NCBI RefSeq assembly: GCF_000286835.2
Contig: NZ_AJYD02000031.1
Location: 47,161-111,160, forward strand
Source of the DNA: Enterovibrio norvegicus FF-33
Lineage (GTDB): Bacteria > Pseudomonadota > Gammaproteobacteria > Enterobacterales > Vibrionaceae
Direction of reading: 5' to 3'
Length of the DNA stretch: 64,000 nucleotides
This document shows, piece by piece, positions 26,835 to 37,737 of this stretch. Every line of letters begins with the position of its first letter. Position 1 is the first letter of the stretch. The translations under genes were made by a program, and so were the position numbers. The notes under the pieces are model-generated. The model worked only from the letters and a program-made list of their open reading frames with translations. It made no database searches and was not told the DNA's origin.

Positions 26835-29198
26835 TTAGTTGCGTTTCGCTTTGGCAAAGGCATCAGCAAATGCGCCACCGACCGCCCCTTGGTTGCCGCC
26901 GCGATTATCGCGTTTGCTACCTTGATTGCTGTCTTGGTTGCCGCTGAAACTGCGTTTTTGATTGTCGGCAGGGCGTGAGTCACGGTTGCCTTTATCACGA
27001 CCCGCAGGTTTGTTGTCTGCCCCTGGCTCATCGTTTAAGCGCATAGAAAGCGCAATACGTTTACGCTGCAAATCGACGTCCATGACTTTCACTTTCACCA
27101 CATCACCCGCTTTTACGACTTCACGTGGATCAGAGATGAACTTGTCGGATAGCGCGGAGATATGCACCAAGCCGTCTTGGTGAACACCAATATCGACAAA
27201 CGCGCCAAAAGCGGTCACGTTAGTGATGGAGCCTTCCAATATCATGCCTGGCTCGAGATCTTTCACTTCGTTTATGCCAGCAGCAAAGGTCGCAGTTTTA
27301 AACTCAGGGCGCGGGTCTCGGCCCGGCTTGGCCAGTTCCGACAGAATGTCAGTGACCGTAGGCAGGCCAAAGGTGTTGTCGGCATAATTTGTTGCGTTGA
27401 GCGAGCGCAAGAAGTCGTGGTTACCAATCATGGCGTCGATTGCTTTGCCTGTGTTATCCGCAATGCGTTTCACCACAGGATACGCTTCAGGGTGAACGGA
27501 AGACCTATCGAGCGGGTTTTTGCCGTTCATGACGCGTAAAAAGCCTGCGCACTGCTCATAGGCTTTTGGACCTAGACGTGGGACTTTCAATAAGGTTTTA
27601 CGGTCGGCAAAGCGGCCGTTGTCATCACGAAATGCCACGATGTTGGCGGCCATGGTGGTCGAAAGCCCAGCCACGCGGGTCAGCAGTGCGGCTGATGCAC
27701 TGTTAACGTCAACACCCACGGCGTTGACGCAGTCTTCAACCACGGCGTCCAAGCGCTTCGCCAGTTGGCTTTGACTGACATCGTGTTGGTATTGGCCCAC
27801 ACCGATAGATTTCGGGTCGATTTTCACCAACTCTGCCAATGGGTCTTGCAGGCGACGAGCGATAGAAACCGCACCACGCAGCGACACATCCAGCCCCGGG
27901 AATTCAGCAGCAGCAAGCTCTGACGCTGAATACACAGATGCGCCTGCCTCACTGACCATCACGGTTTGGATTTTCTCGCCCGCATCGTTAAGCATGCCAG
28001 CCACAAACGCATCGGTCTCACGAGAAGCCGTGCCGTTGCCAATCGCAATCAAATCGACATTGTGTTTTTTCACCAGCGCCATCACCACGCGTGCTGATTC
28101 GGCAATTTTGTTGTGCGGTGCGGTTGGGTAAATGGTGGCGGTATCTAATAGCTTACCTGTGTTATCCACCACGGCAACTTTGCAGCCTGTGCGCAGGCCA
28201 GGGTCGATACCCAAGGTGCTACGTGGGCCCGCAGGTGCTGCCATTAACAGATCTTTGAGGTTGTCGGCAAATACCTTGATGGCGTCGCTTTCAGCCATTT
28301 CACGCAGGTTGCCCATCAATTCTGTTTCCATGTGCATCAGAATTTTGATGCGCCATGCAAAGCTGACTACTTGCTTACGCCAGCGGTCGGCAGGCGCAGA
28401 ATCAATGGTCACCTTGAAATGGTCACAGATGATGTTTTCGCAATATGAGCCCGTGGACTTATCATCCTGTCCAGGGTCTGCATTCAGTGACAGTTGAAGG
28501 ATGCCTTCATTTCGGCCTCGGAACATCGCCAGTGCGCGGTGTGATGGCACTTTGGTTAGACGTTCATCGTGCTCGAAATAGTCTTTGAACTTGGCACCTT
28601 CGTTTTCTTTTCCTGCGATAACACGTGATTGAAGCTCAGCATGTTGGGTCAATTGGCGACGGATTTTCTCAAGCAACGCGGCGTCTTCAGCAAATTGCTC
28701 CATCAAGATAGCGCGCGCACCATCCAGTACCGCTTTGGTATCAGCAAACCCTTTGTCGGCATCAATGTAGCTTGCGGCTTCCGTTTCTGGGTCGGAGTGA
28801 GGGTGTTGCCAAAGTTGTTGCGCCAAAGGCTCAATGCCCGCTTCAATCGCAATTTGTCCCTTGGTACGACGCTTTTGTTTGTAAGGAAGATAAAGGTCTT
28901 CAAGGCGGTTTTTGGTGTCAGCACCGAGGATGTCTCTTTTCAGTTCATCACTGAGTTTGCCTTGCTCTTCAATCGATTTAAGAATGACCTGACGGCGGTC
29001 TTCCAACTCGCGCAGATAGCCAAGGCGTGATTCGAGATTACGCAGTTGGGTGTCATCTAGGCCGTTGGTCACTTCTTTACGGTAACGGGAAATAAACGGG
29101 ACGGTGTTGCCATCATCGAGCAGCGTAACCGCAGCAATAACTTGAGCGTCACGTACATTTAGCTCACTGGCAATCTGTTGATAAATTGAAGTGGTCAT
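26835..29198 (-). CDS. tex: Transcription accessory protein Tex (S1 RNA-binding)
   Basis: Tex is a conserved nucleic-acid-binding protein that affects transcription and resistance to stress. The 787 residues follow the family order: helical N-terminus ([15 protein letters not shown]), YqgF/RuvC-like domain ([17 protein letters not shown]), two helix-hairpin-helix motifs ([29 protein letters not shown]) and a C-terminal S1 domain ([26 protein letters not shown]). A basic Gly/Asn/Arg-rich tail of about 60 residues (RDNRGGNQG) extends the S1 domain. It lies downstream of greB. Confidence 0.96.
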   Translation of the reverse strand: MTTSIYQQIASELNVRDAQVIAAVTLLDDGNTVPFISRYRKEVTNGLDDTQLRNLESRLGYLRELEDRRQVILKSIEEQGKLSDELKRDILGADTKNRLEDLYLPYKQKRRTKGQIAIEAGIEPLAQQLWQHPHSDPETEAASYIDADKGFADTKAVLDGARAILMEQFAEDAALLEKIRRQLTQHAELQSRVIAGKENEGAKFKDYFEHDERLTKVPSHRALAMFRGRNEGILQLSLNADPGQDDKSTGSYCENIICDHFKVTIDSAPADRWRKQVVSFAWRIKILMHMETELMGNLREMAESDAIKVFADNLKDLLMAAPAGPRSTLGIDPGLRTGCKVAVVDNTGKLLDTATIYPTAPHNKIAESARVVMALVKKHNVDLIAIGNGTASRETDAFVAGMLNDAGEKIQTVMVSEAGASVYSASELAAAEFPGLDVSLRGAVSIARRLQDPLAELVKIDPKSIGVGQYQHDVSQSQLAKRLDAVVEDCVNAVGVDVNSASAALLTRVAGLSTTMAANIVAFRDDNGRFADRKTLLKVPRLGPKAYEQCAGFLRVMNGKNPLDRSSVHPEAYPVVKRIADNTGKAIDAMIGNHDFLRSLNATNYADNTFGLPTVTDILSELAKPGRDPRPEFKTATFAAGINEVKDLEPGMILEGSITNVTAFGAFVDIGVHQDGLVHISALSDKFISDPREVVKAGDVVKVKVMDVDLQRKRIALSMRLNDEPGADNKPAGRDKGNRDSRPADNQKRSFSGNQDSNQGSKRDNRGGNQGAVGGAFADAFAKAKRN

Positions 29199-29210
29199 GG
29201 TGTTCCTTTG

Positions 29211-29234
29211 AAAATCACCGCCGCGAAAGGCGGT
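29211..29234 (-). terminator. Hairpin between greB and tex
   Basis: Read on the minus strand, ACCGCC-TTTCGC-GGCGGT is followed by GATTTTC. The short T-run makes it a weak terminator or attenuator, possibly lowering tex expression relative to greB. Confidence 0.55.
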
Positions 29235-29235
29235 A

Positions 29236-29721
29236 TTAGAGATCGTTTTGCTGATAGGTGATGGTGTTGACGTACCAGACCTTCGGGCCTTCAGGGGTCG
29301 TCACAACGGCTTCGTCATCGACTTCTTTTTTTATCAATGCGCGTGCCATCGGGCTATCAATCGAGATGTAGTCTTTGCGGCCGTAGATTTCATCCGGACC
29401 GACAATGCGGAATTTGAGGGTATCGCCATCGTCATTTTCAATGTCGACCCATGCGCCAAAGAACACTCTACCGTCCTGTTGTGGGTTATAATCCACCACG
29501 CGAAGAATGTCTAAGCGCTTGCGCAGGTAACGCACACGGCGGTCGATTTCACGCAATATACGCTTGTTGTAAGTGTAGTCAGCGTTCTCCGATCTATCGC
29601 CGAGGCTCGCGGCCCAGGATACGATCTTGGTGATTTCCGGGCGACGTTCTTTCCACAGGAAATCGAGTTCTTCTTTGAGTTTCTTGTAGCCTTCTCGGGT
29701 GACCAAATCGGTTTTTTTCAT
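29236..29721 (-). CDS. greB: Transcription elongation factor GreB
   Basis: GreB rescues backtracked RNA polymerase by stimulating transcript cleavage. The 161 residues have the N-terminal coiled coil with the acidic tip [14 protein letters not shown] and the C-terminal FKBP-like domain ([26 protein letters not shown]). YGRKDYIS and the basic coiled-coil surface favour GreB over GreA. It is divergent from ompR, as in E. coli. Confidence 0.95.
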   Translation of the reverse strand: MKKTDLVTREGYKKLKEELDFLWKERRPEITKIVSWAASLGDRSENADYTYNKRILREIDRRVRYLRKRLDILRVVDYNPQQDGRVFFGAWVDIENDDGDTLKFRIVGPDEIYGRKDYISIDSPMARALIKKEVDDEAVVTTPEGPKVWYVNTITYQQNDL

Positions 29722-29966
29722 TGCTATATCCGAGCATGTGATTCGTTTTTCGAGAAGAGTTATAACCGCTTTGACGTCATGATAAAAGCCAACAAGCCTT
29801 GCAACGTTAAGCTATCCCTCGAAATGGTTTGTTTAGTGCGTACAAAGTCGGTTACAACTGGTAACAGTTTTTCTCCCCGCTAGACACGGCCTTGATGTTT
29901 CATAGCGGAGTCAGGCGATACAATCGAAGACACAAACACCTTCAAGAATAGAAAGAAAGGTAGGTC

Positions 29967-30683
29967 ATGCAAGATAATCATAAGATCCTGGTTGTAGATG
30001 ATGATATGCGTTTGCGCTCGCTACTGGAGCGTTATTTGTCTGAGCAAGGTTTTCAGGTTCGCAGCGTGGCGAACGCCGAGCAAATGGACCGCTTACTTTC
30101 TCGTGAGAACTTTCACCTGATGGTGTTGGATCTGATGTTGCCGGGTGAAGATGGTCTGTCCATCTGCCGCCGTCTTCGTCAGGCGAACAACAAATTGCCA
30201 ATCCTGATGCTGACTGCGAAAGGCGATGAAATCGATCGCATCGTGGGCTTGGAAGTTGGCGCAGATGACTATCTGCCAAAACCATTTAACCCTCGCGAAC
30301 TGCTGGCCCGTATTCGTGCGGTGCTTCGCCGTCAGACCATTGAAGCGCCTGGTGCGCCCTCTAGTGAAGAAAAAATCGTTGTGTTTGGCCAGTTCCGATT
30401 GAATTTAGGGACACGCGAAATGTTCCGCAATGATGAGCCATTGACGTTAACTTCAGGTGAGTTTGCAGTATTGAAAGCGCTGGTTACCAACGCTCGAGAG
30501 CCAATGTCACGCGATAAGCTGATGAACATGGCGCGTGGCCGCGAGTACTCCGCGATGGAGCGCTCGATCGATGTGCAAATCTCACGTCTTCGCCGTATGG
30601 TCGAAGAAGATCCAAGCAAACCACGTTACATTCAGACCGTTTGGGGTCTGGGTTATGTGTTTGTGCCTGACGGGGAAGCGTAA
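29967..30683 (+). CDS. ompR: Osmoregulatory response regulator OmpR
   Basis: OmpR is the DNA-binding partner of EnvZ and controls porins and other envelope genes. The 238 residues have a receiver domain with Asp11-Asp12 (VVDDD), the phosphoacceptor Asp55 (MVLDLMLPGEDG) and Lys in MLTAKGDE, and a winged-helix output domain ending in RYIQTVWGLGYVFVPDG. AAGGTAGGTC precedes the ATG. It lies 3 bases before envZ. Confidence 0.97.
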   Translation: MQDNHKILVVDDDMRLRSLLERYLSEQGFQVRSVANAEQMDRLLSRENFHLMVLDLMLPGEDGLSICRRLRQANNKLPILMLTAKGDEIDRIVGLEVGADDYLPKPFNPRELLARIRAVLRRQTIEAPGAPSSEEKIVVFGQFRLNLGTREMFRNDEPLTLTSGEFAVLKALVTNAREPMSRDKLMNMARGREYSAMERSIDVQISRLRRMVEEDPSKPRYIQTVWGLGYVFVPDGEA

Positions 30684-30686
30684 TTC

Positions 30687-32039
30687 ATGCGCTTTTCTCC
30701 ACGTAGCAACTTTGCCCGTACGCTCGTGGTGCTGGCTGGCCTGTTAATCGCCAGCCAGATTTTCTCCTACCTCACCATCCTCAATTACGCTTTACTCCCC
30801 AGCATCAAGCAGTTTAATAAGATTCTGGCACACGAAATCTCAGTGATGCTGGAAGACAATGTGACCTTGGCGGATGGCGAGGTGTATCACATGGATGAGC
30901 TGTTGCGCCGTCAATTGCTGGCCAAGCTTGGCGTGACGATGCACGACGAATCTGAGCCAGATGTGATGCGTGATTTTGATGAGGCTGCGCCAATTGACCT
31001 TATCAGTAAAGATATGTCGGAGAAGCTCAACGCACCTACTGAAGCGCGCATCAGCATGGCGTCCAAGAGCTACGTTTTGTGGCTAGAAAGTCGCGCGTTT
31101 CCCGGTTACATCATGCGTATTCCGCTGTCGGAATTGCATCAAGATGATTTCCTGCCGCTGTTTATGTATTCCATGTTTATTGCACTCATGGTGATAGGCG
31201 GGGGGTGGATGTTTATCAAGGTGCAAAACCGGCCGCTGGTAGCATTGGAAAAGGCTGCACTGGATGTTGGGCACGGAAAATTTCCTGCGCCGCTCCCTGA
31301 GCAAGGAGCCTCAGACATTCGTGCTGTCACCAAAGCGTTTAACCAGATGAGCGAAGGTATTCGCAAGCTGGAAGAAGATCGCGCACTACTGATGGCGGGT
31401 GTGAGCCATGATTTACGCACCCCGTTAACCCGTATTCGTTTGGCAACAGAAATGATGTCACCGGAAGACGATTATCTGGCTGACAGCATGATCAAAGACA
31501 CTGAAGAGTGTAATGAGATCATCAATCAGTTTATGGATTATCTGCGTTCAGTACAGGTGCAAGACATGACAGCCATCGACTTGAATGTCTTGGTTGATGA
31601 TGTTTCGGTGGCTGATGGTGCGACGGGGCATGAACTTGAGCTGAGTAAAGGCGAACTGGTAGGTAAGCTGGAAGCTAACGAAGTGGCCATTCGCCGTGCG
31701 GTCACTAACTTAGTCGTCAACGCAGTGCGCTACGGTGGCGGTTGGGTGAAAATTGCCACAGGCAGTAGCGCTGATCGGCGTCACCAGTGGATCACGGTCG
31801 AAGACAATGGGCCTGGCATCGCGCCTGATCAGGTTGAAACCGTGCTGCAACCTTTCACTCGCGGTGATACTGCGCGAGGTAGCGAAGGTACCGGACTTGG
31901 GCTGGCTATCGTGAAACGTATTGTGGAGCAACACAACGGCACACTGCAATTGATGCAGCGCTCGCAAGGTGGTTTGCGAGCACAGATTGTGTTGCCAGTA
32001 GCGCAAAAGAATAAGGGTTCACGTAAAGAAATGCGTTAA
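30687..32039 (+). CDS. envZ: Osmosensor histidine kinase EnvZ
   Basis: EnvZ phosphorylates and dephosphorylates OmpR. The 450 residues show a first membrane helix (about 12-36), a periplasmic domain, a second helix (about 158-178), a HAMP region, the dimerisation box with His241 in [16 protein letters not shown], and the ATPase domain with NAVRYGG (N box), [10 protein letters not shown] (G1) and GTGLGLAIV (G2). It is in one operon with ompR and followed by a terminator. Confidence 0.96.
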   Translation: MRFSPRSNFARTLVVLAGLLIASQIFSYLTILNYALLPSIKQFNKILAHEISVMLEDNVTLADGEVYHMDELLRRQLLAKLGVTMHDESEPDVMRDFDEAAPIDLISKDMSEKLNAPTEARISMASKSYVLWLESRAFPGYIMRIPLSELHQDDFLPLFMYSMFIALMVIGGGWMFIKVQNRPLVALEKAALDVGHGKFPAPLPEQGASDIRAVTKAFNQMSEGIRKLEEDRALLMAGVSHDLRTPLTRIRLATEMMSPEDDYLADSMIKDTEECNEIINQFMDYLRSVQVQDMTAIDLNVLVDDVSVADGATGHELELSKGELVGKLEANEVAIRRAVTNLVVNAVRYGGGWVKIATGSSADRRHQWITVEDNGPGIAPDQVETVLQPFTRGDTARGSEGTGLGLAIVKRIVEQHNGTLQLMQRSQGGLRAQIVLPVAQKNKGSRKEMR

Positions 32040-32064
32040 TCCATCGTATTACTTTCTACGCCTT

Positions 32065-32104
32065 AAAAGACGCAGGCTCTACGGAGTTATGCGTCTTTTT
32101 TTTG
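32065..32104 (+). terminator. Terminator of ompR-envZ
   Basis: AAAAGACGCA and TGCGTCTTTT form a 10-base stem around a 15-base loop and are followed by further T residues. Confidence 0.87.
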
Positions 32105-32208
32105 TCATTATTTTCGTGTTTAGATAACAAATTCTCTGCATGTTTTTGTCTCATATGTGAGTCATCTGCTAATACTGTAATAAAGCGACAATACAGCAGG
32201 GAAGAAAA

Positions 32209-32583
32209 ATGCACATAGTTATCGACCCGCAGGACCCATCACCAAAATTTCGCCAATTGATGACGCAAATCCAGCGTCAAATCGTTGCGGGTACGCTAAA
32301 GCCAGGTGACAAATTGACGTCGGTGAGAAAGCTCGCCGCCGTGCTTAACATCAACCCGATGACCATTTCTCGTTGTTATCAGAATATGGAAGAACTTGGC
32401 TGGCTTGAACGTCGGCGAGGCGTGGGAATGATTGTTGCCCGAGAAGGGTTACACGCGCGTATGGAAGACCGTTTCGGTTTTATCCGACCTGCATTGAGGG
32501 CGCTCTTAGTTGATGCCCGAGAAGTGGGATACAGCAAATCTGAAGTGATGGCATTAGTGATGCAGTATTGGGATGAAGAGTAA
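32209..32583 (+). CDS. GntR-family regulator, YtrA subgroup
   Basis: The 124-residue protein has a GntR winged helix (KFRQLMTQIQRQIVAGTLKPG, SVRKLAAVLNINPMTISRCYQ, LERRRGVGMIVA) and only a short helical tail, the size and layout of YtrA regulators. These usually sit in front of ABC transporter genes they control. Here it stands alone: recG follows on the other strand, and no transporter is in the window. AGGGAAGAAAA precedes the ATG. Its targets cannot be told from this sequence. Confidence 0.85.
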   Translation: MHIVIDPQDPSPKFRQLMTQIQRQIVAGTLKPGDKLTSVRKLAAVLNINPMTISRCYQNMEELGWLERRRGVGMIVAREGLHARMEDRFGFIRPALRALLVDAREVGYSKSEVMALVMQYWDEE

Positions 32584-32612
32584 TCAGATTGCGAGAGAAG
32601 GAGTAGTGAGAA

Positions 32613-32631
32613 TCGAGTATGACCTACTCGA
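32613..32631. other. Inverted repeat between convergent GntR gene and recG
   Basis: TCGAGTA and TACTCGA pair around TGACC. There is no T-run on either side, so terminator function is doubtful. Confidence 0.4.
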
Positions 32632-32661
32632 CACTCGCCTCCGGAAATTTGCGACTTTCAC

Positions 32662-34743
32662 TTAAGCATTACTGTACTTATCTTTGTTCCCTAGCCAGCG
32701 AGTAATGATCGCTTTGGCGTTATCAGGGTAGTGTTGATGCAGATACAGCGCCAGTTTCTGTACTTCAGGGATCAGCTTTTGATCTCGCACTAAGTCGGCA
32801 ATTTTGAACTCAGCAACACCCGTTTGCTTGGTGCCGAGTAATTCGCCCGGCCCACGAATTTCTAAATCTCGCTGCGCAATCACAAAGCCATCACTGCTTT
32901 CACGTAACACCCCCAAACGTTGGGTGGCGGTTTTCGACAGTGGCGCGTGATAGAGCAACACACAGTGACTGGCGACCGAACCTCGACCAACCCGTCCGCG
33001 AAGCTGATGAAGTTGCGCCAAGCCTAAACGCTCTGGGTTTTCGATTATCATCAAGCTGGCATTAGGTACATCGACCCCGACTTCAATCACAGTGGTGGCG
33101 ACCAAAAGGTGCAATTCACCGTCTTTGAACGCTTTCATCACCGCTTGTTTTTCTGCCGCTTTCATTCGCCCGTGTACCAAGCCGATTTTCAGATCGGGTA
33201 GTGCGCGTGAAAGGTCATCTGCGGTATCTGATGCGGCTTGCGCTTCCAGCACTTCGGATTCATCAATTAAGGTACATACCCAATATGCCTGACGACCTTC
33301 GTCGATACAGGCGGCATGCACGCGATTGACGATATCAATGCGGCGCGTGTCCGGCACAGCAACAGTTTGGATCGGGGTGCGACCTGGTGGCAGCTCATCA
33401 ATCACTGAGGTATCTAAATCTGCGTAGGCGGTCATTGCTAACGTTCGAGGGATAGGTGTCGCCGTCATGATTAGCTGATGCGGGTGAATGCCTTGCTTCA
33501 TGCCTTTCTCGCGCAGTTCAAGGCGCTGATGCACACCGAAACGGTGTTGTTCATCAATGATCACCAATGCGAGATGGGCAAATTCAACGTGCTTTTGAAA
33601 CAGTGCGTGTGTCCCGACCACCATTTTGGCGTCGCCGTTAGCAATCTTTTCAAGTTCTGCTTCTCTGGCTTTGCCGGTGAGTTTACCTGCCAGCCAGCCC
33701 ACAGAAATGCCGAGCGGTTCAAGCCAACTGGCAAAATTAGCCGCATGCTGCTCTGCCAGTAACTCTGTAGGTGCCATAAGCGCGACTTGATACCCTTGCT
33801 CAATCGCTTGCAGCGCGGCTAGCGCGGCCACCAAGGTTTTGCCGGAGCCCACGTCACCTTGCACCAATCGCATCATGGGTTTGGTCAGCCCCATGTCGCG
33901 TTCGATATCGGCCACAACGCGGGTTTGTGCACCTGTTGGACTAAAAGGCAATGAGGTGAGAAACTTGGGTTTTAGGTCGCTGGATGGTGGCATCGAGAAT
34001 GTTGGGTCTTGCTGCAATTTACTGCGCACGGCAAGCATCGACAGGTTCTGCGCCAGCAATTCTTCGAGGATCAGTCTCTTTTGCGCGGGGTGTTCACCGT
34101 TTTCTAACGCCGTGACGGCAATGTCAGGTGTGGGGCGGTGAAGGGTTTTAAGCGCATCTTTGAGCGTGACCTGACGGTCATACAAGCCATCAGGCAGTAG
34201 CTCTTGCACTGCAGCACCATCGAGTAAGGCGAGGGCCTGATCGGTGAGGTTTCGCAGCGTCAGTTGGCGCAGACCTTCGGTGGTGTGATAAACCGGCGTA
34301 AGGGTATCTTCTAGTGCTAGCTCTGTGGGCTCAGAGAATACCTTGTATTCAGGGTGAATGATTTCAAGGCCATTTTGACCGCGCTTGATCTCGCCATAGG
34401 CTTTCACACGCTTGCCAGATTCAAGGCTGTTTTTCATCGCGGCGTTAAAGTTAAAAAAGCGCAGCGTGAGCGAACCGTGACCGTCAGTGATTTTGACCGT
34501 TAGCATCCGGCGTCGACCAAAGGTGGTGTTGTTGCTGACGACTTCGCCTTCGACCGCGGCATGTTGTCCCGGCATGAGACTCATCATTGGCCAGATACGC
34601 GTACGGTCTTCATAGCGGTAAGGGAGATGGAACAGCAGATCCTGCACGGTAAAAAGTCCGATTTTTTCGAGCTTTTCCGCCATTTTTCCGCCTACGCCTG
34701 TCAGCGAGGTTACGGGAACAGCATCTAACATTGAAGCGCGCAT
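32662..34743 (-). CDS. recG: ATP-dependent DNA helicase RecG
   Basis: RecG remodels stalled forks and branch-migrates Holliday junctions. The 693 residues match E. coli RecG throughout: wedge domain (LLFHLPYRYEDRT), Walker A GDVGSGKT, DEQH box in VIIDEQHRFGVHQR, TATPIPRT and the C-terminal motifs GLAQLHQLRGRVGRG and IRGPGELLGTKQTG. The N-terminus MRASMLDAVPVTSLTGVG aligns with the E. coli start. It is the last gene of the gmk-rpoZ-spoT-trmH-recG run, about 50 bases after trmH. Confidence 0.97.
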   Translation of the reverse strand: MRASMLDAVPVTSLTGVGGKMAEKLEKIGLFTVQDLLFHLPYRYEDRTRIWPMMSLMPGQHAAVEGEVVSNNTTFGRRRMLTVKITDGHGSLTLRFFNFNAAMKNSLESGKRVKAYGEIKRGQNGLEIIHPEYKVFSEPTELALEDTLTPVYHTTEGLRQLTLRNLTDQALALLDGAAVQELLPDGLYDRQVTLKDALKTLHRPTPDIAVTALENGEHPAQKRLILEELLAQNLSMLAVRSKLQQDPTFSMPPSSDLKPKFLTSLPFSPTGAQTRVVADIERDMGLTKPMMRLVQGDVGSGKTLVAALAALQAIEQGYQVALMAPTELLAEQHAANFASWLEPLGISVGWLAGKLTGKAREAELEKIANGDAKMVVGTHALFQKHVEFAHLALVIIDEQHRFGVHQRLELREKGMKQGIHPHQLIMTATPIPRTLAMTAYADLDTSVIDELPPGRTPIQTVAVPDTRRIDIVNRVHAACIDEGRQAYWVCTLIDESEVLEAQAASDTADDLSRALPDLKIGLVHGRMKAAEKQAVMKAFKDGELHLLVATTVIEVGVDVPNASLMIIENPERLGLAQLHQLRGRVGRGSVASHCVLLYHAPLSKTATQRLGVLRESSDGFVIAQRDLEIRGPGELLGTKQTGVAEFKIADLVRDQKLIPEVQKLALYLHQHYPDNAKAIITRWLGNKDKYSNA

Positions 34744-34792
34744 GGCAGTTTCATCTCTCCTGGTGGTTGTTTGCCGATCATAAGGTTATGTA

Positions 34793-35485
34793 TTACTTTG
34801 CGGCCTGCATTTGTGCCCACCAAGTATCATCGGCAATAATTTGGCCTTGGTTATCTAGCGCAGGATACGGCAGGCGTTTGCGCTTAGCGACTTTTGCCAG
34901 TACAGGGTATCCACGCTCGAAAACAATGCGGTCAACCTCGTCTTGTGGGATCAAGGTATGTGTACGCTGGTACATGCCCGCATTTTGGCGTTGGCGCTGT
35001 GCTTCGTACAAGATCAGAGCGCTTGCGACCGAGACATTGAGCGACTGTACCATACCTATCATGGGAATGATGATGTCTTGATCTGCCAATTCAAGGGCTT
35101 GCTTGCTGATCCCGGTTTTCTCCTGACCCATCACAATCGCCGTGGGTTTGGTGTAATCAATCTCACGAAAATCGACGGCGTTGTCAGACAGATTTGTCAC
35201 CAAGATCTGCATGCCTTTTTCTTTCATGGCGGCAAAGGCATCGGGCGTGTTGTCGTGGGTAACCACATCCACCCAATTACGCGCACCTGCAGAGGTGCCG
35301 CCTAGTGTGCGCATCTTGCTATTTTTGGGCCAAACAGCGTGAACCTGATGCACGCCGACAGCATCAGCCGTGCGAATGATGGCGGAGATGTTGTTCGGCT
35401 TGTGGACTTCTTCCATGCACATGGTCAGATCGGGCTGTCGGGTTGCCAACACGTCCTGAATACGTGCAAAACGTTCTGGTGTCAT
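34793..35485 (-). CDS. trmH: tRNA (guanosine-18-2'-O)-methyltransferase TrmH
   Basis: TrmH methylates the ribose of G18 in the tRNA D-loop. The 230 residues are a SPOUT enzyme with motif 1 NNISAIIRTADAVGV, motif 2 AIVMGQEKTGIS and motif 3 IPMIGMVQSLNVSVASALILYE, all typical of TrmH/SpoU. It lies between spoT and recG, as in E. coli. Confidence 0.96.
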   Translation of the reverse strand: MTPERFARIQDVLATRQPDLTMCMEEVHKPNNISAIIRTADAVGVHQVHAVWPKNSKMRTLGGTSAGARNWVDVVTHDNTPDAFAAMKEKGMQILVTNLSDNAVDFREIDYTKPTAIVMGQEKTGISKQALELADQDIIIPMIGMVQSLNVSVASALILYEAQRQRQNAGMYQRTHTLIPQDEVDRIVFERGYPVLAKVAKRKRLPYPALDNQGQIIADDTWWAQMQAAK

Positions 35486-35502
35486 CTTGTTCTCGTCTAT
35501 AT

Positions 35503-35529
35503 AAAAACGCCCGCGAGTGGGCGGGCGTT
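35503..35529 (-). terminator. Terminator-like hairpin between spoT and trmH
   Basis: Read on the minus strand, AACGCCCGC and GCGGGCGTT pair around a 6-base loop and are followed by TTTAT. It lies just before the trmH start, so it may reduce readthrough from spoT into trmH-recG. Confidence 0.78.
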
Positions 35530-35607
35530 GTTTGTTGCCTGATTCTTATTGCGCGAGTCAGTCGCTAGAGATTGATCGCTATCGGCTTTGCTGCCAACAG
35601 CGAGATA

Positions 35608-37713
35608 TCAATTTTTCTGACGGCTGACTTTGATCACGTTTGGCATCACGCGAAGTCGACGCATGATATTGGCTAAGTGAACACGGTTCTTAGTGGTTAG
35701 CTTGACGTAGATGGTATACAAACGGCCATCGCGCTCTTCGGTCGTCAAACCTTGGATGTTTGAGCCTGTCGCGGCAATAGTGTTAGTCAGATCCGCCAAT
35801 GCACCTTGGTGATTAAACATATCAACACGCAGCGCTGTCGCGAAATCTTGGTCGATGTCATCGCCCCACTCGACGGACATATACTTGTCCGGCTCTTGGC
35901 TGTAACCGCGAATGTTTGCACATTCTTCACGGTGGATAACCAGACCTTTACCCGGACTGACATGCCCCACAATATGATCGCCGGGAATAGGACGACAGCA
36001 GTTAGCGTAAGTCAGTAAGATGCCATCAGCACCGCGGATTGGTAGGCAACCGCCTTGCTCCTCTAAGCTATCAGCATCGCCGAGCAGACGCTTTGCAATC
36101 ACGACACTCATCACTTCGCCTGAACCAATGTCGGCTAACAAATCATCCAGTACTTCAAGTTTTAGATCTTTCAGCACTTTCTCAAGATTTGCGGGGTCGA
36201 TGTCCTGAACGTTAACGTCACCCAACGCATGGTTGAGCAAACGGCGACCAAGGATCACGGATTCTTCACGGCGTTTGGTTTTGAGAACCTGACGAATTTT
36301 GGTTCGTGCACGTGAGGTCACCACATAATTGAGCCATGCTGCGTTAGGGCGAGCACCTGGCGCCGTGATGATCTCAATCGTCTGACCGTTTTTCAGCGGT
36401 TGGCTGAGCGGGTAAGACTGGCGGTTAACCCGCGTACCCACACAGGAGTTACCCACGTCCGTATGCACGGCGTAGGCAAAATCGACCGCGGTGGCGCCAA
36501 CAGGCAGTTCGACAATGCGACCTTTTGGCGTAAAGACAAACAACTCGTCTGGGAATAGGTCAGATTTTACGCTTTCGATGAATTCAAAAGAGCTACCTGC
36601 GCTTTGTTGAAGCTCAAGCAAGCTTTGCATCCAGCGTTGTGCGCGCACTTGTGCGGTTGTCCCACCCTGAATACGATCGGCACCTTCTTTGTATGCCCAG
36701 TGCGCTGCCACACCTTTATCAGCCATCTGATCCATGTCTTCAGTACGAATTTGTACTTCAATGGGTACACCGTGTGGGCCAATCATGGATGTATGCAGTG
36801 ACTGATAGCCATTGGCTTTTGGCACCGCGATGTAATCTTTCATGCGACCCGGGCGAGGCTTATACAAATTATGCATCTGGCCGAGTGCGCGATAACAGGT
36901 GTCCAAATCATCGACAATCACGCGGAAGGCGTATAAGTCCATGATGGTGTGAAAACGCTGCTCTTTATTCTTCATCTTGTTATAGATGGAATAGAGGTTC
37001 TTTTCGCGTCCCAACACTTTTGCACTGATGCCGGCATCGCCAAGGCGGCCTTCAATCTCTGCATGGATTTTTTGAATCATTTCTTTGCGGTTGCCACGGG
37101 CCTGAACCACCACTTCCTTCAACACGCGATAGCGGTTGGGGTAAAGGGCTTCAAAACCGAGTTCTTCGAGTTCCACTTTGATGTTGTGGATACCGAGACG
37201 GTGGGCAAGCGGTGAGAATATTTCGAGGGTTTCGCGGGCAATACGGCGACGTTTATCAGGACGAAGTGCGCCCAGTGTGCGCATGTTGTGCGTACGGTCA
37301 GCCAGTTTGATCAGAATGACGCGAATATCATGGGCCATCGCCATGATCATTTTGCGGAAGTTTTCCGCCTGCGCTTCTTTGCGATCGCGAAATTTAAGCT
37401 TGTCGAGCTTTGAAACGCCATCAACCAGATCGGCGACGGTATCGCCAAAGCGTTGCTGTAAGTCTTCTTTGGTGACGTCGGTGTCTTCAATCACATCGTG
37501 CAGCAGCGCTGCCATGAGTGTTTCGTGATCGAGGCGCATTTCCGCCAGAATACGGGCAACGGCAATCGGGTGGATGATGTAAGGTTCGCCGCTCGAACGG
37601 CTTTGCCCTTCGTGGGCGTCACGCGCGACCAAGTACGCTTGCCGGAGTGCCTCTAAGTGCGGCTCCGGCAAGTATTGTGCGGCGACTTCTTTCAGGCTAT
37701 CGAAGAGATACAA
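35608..37713 (-). CDS. spoT: Bifunctional (p)ppGpp synthase/hydrolase SpoT
   Basis: SpoT balances the alarmone (p)ppGpp in stress and starvation. The 701 residues show an HD hydrolase domain (HDVIEDTDV near residue 72, ADRTHNMRT near 140), a RelA/SpoT synthetase domain (YRALGQMHNLYKPRPGRMKDYIAVPKANGYQSLHT), TGS domain (VFTPKGRIVELPVGATAVDFAYAVHTDVG) and C-terminal ACT domain. The intact HD motif distinguishes it from RelA. It starts 24 bases after rpoZ. Confidence 0.97.
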   Translation of the reverse strand: MYLFDSLKEVAAQYLPEPHLEALRQAYLVARDAHEGQSRSSGEPYIIHPIAVARILAEMRLDHETLMAALLHDVIEDTDVTKEDLQQRFGDTVADLVDGVSKLDKLKFRDRKEAQAENFRKMIMAMAHDIRVILIKLADRTHNMRTLGALRPDKRRRIARETLEIFSPLAHRLGIHNIKVELEELGFEALYPNRYRVLKEVVVQARGNRKEMIQKIHAEIEGRLGDAGISAKVLGREKNLYSIYNKMKNKEQRFHTIMDLYAFRVIVDDLDTCYRALGQMHNLYKPRPGRMKDYIAVPKANGYQSLHTSMIGPHGVPIEVQIRTEDMDQMADKGVAAHWAYKEGADRIQGGTTAQVRAQRWMQSLLELQQSAGSSFEFIESVKSDLFPDELFVFTPKGRIVELPVGATAVDFAYAVHTDVGNSCVGTRVNRQSYPLSQPLKNGQTIEIITAPGARPNAAWLNYVVTSRARTKIRQVLKTKRREESVILGRRLLNHALGDVNVQDIDPANLEKVLKDLKLEVLDDLLADIGSGEVMSVVIAKRLLGDADSLEEQGGCLPIRGADGILLTYANCCRPIPGDHIVGHVSPGKGLVIHREECANIRGYSQEPDKYMSVEWGDDIDQDFATALRVDMFNHQGALADLTNTIAATGSNIQGLTTEERDGRLYTIYVKLTTKNRVHLANIMRRLRVMPNVIKVSRQKN

Positions 37714-37737
37714 TCTGCCTGTTTCCCTGAAGTTAGA

